Assembly (NCBI GenBank): GCA_907165065.1
Contig: OU015532.1
Location: 47,472,839 to 47,536,838, forward strand
Direction: 5' to 3'
DNA: 64,000 nt
Source: Caprimulgus europaeus
Lineage: Eukaryota > Chordata > Aves > Caprimulgiformes > Caprimulgidae
Below the pieces are notes generated by a model. It saw only the letters and a program-made list of their open reading frames with translations. It did no database searches and was not told the origin of the DNA. Shown piece after piece: positions 61,501 through 64,000 of the stretch (its first letter is position 1; each line of letters opens with the position of its first letter). The translations under genes were made by a program, and so were the position numbers.

Positions 61501-63339
61501 AGTTGGCCATCCTTTCCACAGCATAAGGATGTTTGAACACACATCCTACTTCTGCAGCGTGTGATGTAGTGATAGTTCTTTGTAGATGGTTTTGGAGCAA
61601 GTGTACTGTCCTGTACTCATTACTCAAAAGGTTATTGGGATTGTTTCTGTGACCTGGGGGGATATATTGACCTAGAGGGACTGTGTGTTTCTAGCATCAG
61701 AGAAGATTTTATGTATGACTTCTGCGAGAGTAAGGGGCACTGAAAACCTTTCGTAATCTCATGGTTAAGGCGTTTCTTTTCCAAACTATTGTTCAAACCT
61801 GAAGTAAATGAAGGATTTTTTTTTTAAAATAAACCCCAGTGTTGTAGCAAAGTTCACTCTGTGACCTCTGAGCCGGCTGCTGTGAGTCTCCTTATTTCAA
61901 GGTATTTCCTTCAGCCAGAACTAAATTCAGCTCAATTCCAAGAATAGTTACAAAACAACTAAAAAACCACTTCCAGGGAGTTTACTACCCATTGCTATTT
62001 GTGCAGTGCTACTTGCAAAAGCCCATTCCCAGGTCAGACTTCACACTCCCAGCCTGCCAGGCCTGGCTTTAGCTCCTCACTGCTGCTGTTCACAGCTCCC
62101 ACTGAAATCCAAGAGGAACCGCTCACCTTTGGCACCTCAGAAAAAGCCCAGTCCGACACCCACCCACGTCACTCACCAGGGACTGGTGCCTGTGCCACAC
62201 ACACAGAACAGGCTTCCAGCAGCAGCTTTTGCCAGTGAATTATCGTATTCCTTTTATTAATGGTGAATTCTGCTACAGAAACTCGCCCTCTCTGACCCCC
62301 TGCAGAGTGTAATGTGCTCGTCCTGCTCGGGGTGAGGGAAACTCTTCAGCTTTGTCCCGGATTTATTGGTGCTAATGAAATTCAACAAACAGCTGCTTTG
62401 GGGGAAGCAGAGGAGAGGGCAATGGCAGTAATGAGCCTGTAATTATTTGTAGAAATAAAGGAGAGAGAGTTCTTACACAAGAAAGAAGTCTCATGCAAAG
62501 GCAATGCTAATACAAATGGTTAGACTACATGCAAAGTTTTTTTCCAAGTTGTGTAAGGAAGAAAGAGGATTAAAAGGAATTAGCAAGAGCTGGAACAGCT
62601 GCTATTCATGAGTTAAGAGCATTAACAGAGTCAGTGCGTTCTCTGTGCTACCCCCAATCTTTAATGTAATGAACCAGAAATTTATCTCATTAAATATCAA
62701 GCAAGGGGCTATCTCTGGAGTACTCTGCGTACTGTAGTAATCCAGCTATTTCAACAGGATGCATTAAAGAAGGAACTCAGTAAAAAGAAAAACTTTAAAT
62801 GCAAATTTAAATACTGGCTGTGTTAAAACAGAAAGCAAAATGGCAGGATAAGGAGTATAAACCAGATAAAATAGAGATGTACGCCTATATTTGTCTTCAG
62901 AGCAGTGCAAGGCTCTGTGTGATAAGTTGCAAAACCTTGTGGGATCAAATGTTGGGTGAGAGTTTGAGTCGGTTTTTGACCCCTCATCCCGCAACTGCTC
63001 AGCTTTCCCCTCGGAAGGTTCCTCAGCCCATCTCTTGCTCTGTGGGTTCTGGGCTCCTTGGTGCCTGCAGAGTTTGAGGAACAGTAGAACAGCGCTGTGC
63101 CTCCACTTGATGGCTGTGTACAGGTGTGACACTCCTCACGTCACACACCTGCAGTCCTGGTGCGAGTCTGGGCACAGATCCAACTTCCCCACTGACAGTC
63201 CCCCAGGACAGACCTGCTTGTTCGCTGCTTTGTGCTGTTTGCAGTGACATTGCCTCTTGCATCCCTGCCATCAAAGGCAATCCAGTGCACAGTGCAAAGA
63301 GTGGTGCTTGTGTATTTATTTTTTTTCCTTAAGTCATAA
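61501..63339. other. No gene recognised
   Basis: Unique DNA. 61990-62250 and 62950-63260 are GC-richer, with overlapping unsupported frames on both strands. Confidence 0.4.
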
Positions 63340-64000
63340 AATTTAGAAGAAAAAAAAATGAATCAGCCATGGTGTTTTGTTCCAAAATTTCATTAAAATT
63401 TCACTTTCACAATATATATTCAAATGTAAAATAAGTATCTGTTTCAAACTACAGCACTTTAAATTGTATTGAGTGCTTTTTTTGTAACATTAATTAGTTA
63501 TAACCTAGCAACTCTATAAATGCTGGAATATTTCTTCAGGATATTTAATTACACATACCACTATTGTACTCAAAAGATCAGAACAAATGTAAAATTGAAT
63601 GTGCTTGAACAAAAACATAAAATCAAAGTACTTTTCAATAATACACTATTCATGAAGAAAAAAAATTACTTCACATTTTACTAAAACAATTACTGCCACA
63701 TCAAAGTACCTCCTTTATCTTTTGCCTTGAAACGTTCTGTTAAAACAATTCGTGGCCAAGGTGTGCTGTTGCTTATTACTGCATTGTGTTGCAGTGAGCT
63801 GTGATTTTAATTACTTGTGGATCTGTGGTGGTGTCTCTGTACTACAGTGTTAAGGTCTCAAGCTGCATCAGTTTTGGTAAGAACTGGGGCTGGCAAACAA
63901 TTTCCAGTGCTGCAGTTAAAGTTCCATCTATATTTATTCTGCCCTGAGCCCTTGCAAAGGCCTAGCATTTTCCTTTTTTTTCCTTTTTTCTTTAACACAA
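63340..64000. other. AT-rich repeat-free terminal block
   Basis: It is strongly AT-rich (63340-63700) and lacks recognisable repeats. It has many TAATTA/ATTAAA words and could be a conserved regulatory block or an AT-rich 3' UTR, but nothing decides between these. The window ends in a T-rich tract. Confidence 0.3.

Noticed and set aside
1-64000. tRNA, rRNA, CRISPR arrays, operons and bacterial-type terminators
   Set aside because: No B-box tRNA promoter, rRNA signature or regularly spaced palindromic array was seen; the sequence is vertebrate nuclear DNA, where the prokaryotic features do not apply.

Overview
The window is vertebrate nuclear DNA, almost certainly from a bird, probably Neoaves. 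The evidence is seven recognisable 3' ends of CR1 LINEs (CR1 is the dominant avian retrotransposon), fragments of an LTR of the kind scattered through bird genomes (ERVL-like), a very low density of young SINEs, and AT-rich single-copy DNA with no operon-like packing. No protein-coding exon could be recognised. Every long reading frame is either part of a CR1, the antisense of one, a product of a tandem repeat, or unsupported by any recognisable domain or splice structure. The window is best read as a gene desert or the inside of a very large intron.

Layout. 0-2 kb: AT-rich DNA with two splice-acceptor-like tracts, then a composite minisatellite (3 x 33 bp followed by 8 x 26 bp) beside a CR1 end. 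2-12.7 kb: unique DNA with scraps of CR1 tails and simple repeats. 12.7-19.7 kb: a CR1, an LTR-like block, the 5' part of an ERVL-like LTR, an antisense remnant that looks like a Penelope-like reverse transcriptase, an AT-rich block resembling a conserved regulatory element, and the longest CR1 copy. 19.7-32 kb: mostly unique DNA with a 25-bp tandem repeat, an antisense LTR fragment, a short CR1 and an ancient CR1-like relic. 32-42 kb: a probable hAT MITE, an older CR1, a CpG-enriched candidate regulatory block near 36.4 kb, another LTR end and a HOX/PBX-motif block. 42-64 kb: mostly unique DNA with a CR1 at 47.6-48.1 kb, a small CpG cluster at 52.1 kb, a MIR-type SINE at 53.2 kb, a palindromic AT-rich block at 61.0 kb and an LTR-like or polyadenylation-like segment just after it.

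No genes work together here. What can be read is the insertion history: ancient layers (MIR, Penelope-like, hAT, old CR1) under younger CR1 copies and ERVL-like LTR debris, separating several stretches whose composition and motif content suggest regulatory DNA. Family assignments rest on remembered consensus features and on comparing copies within the window. Conservation claims are inferences from a single sequence and are scored low.
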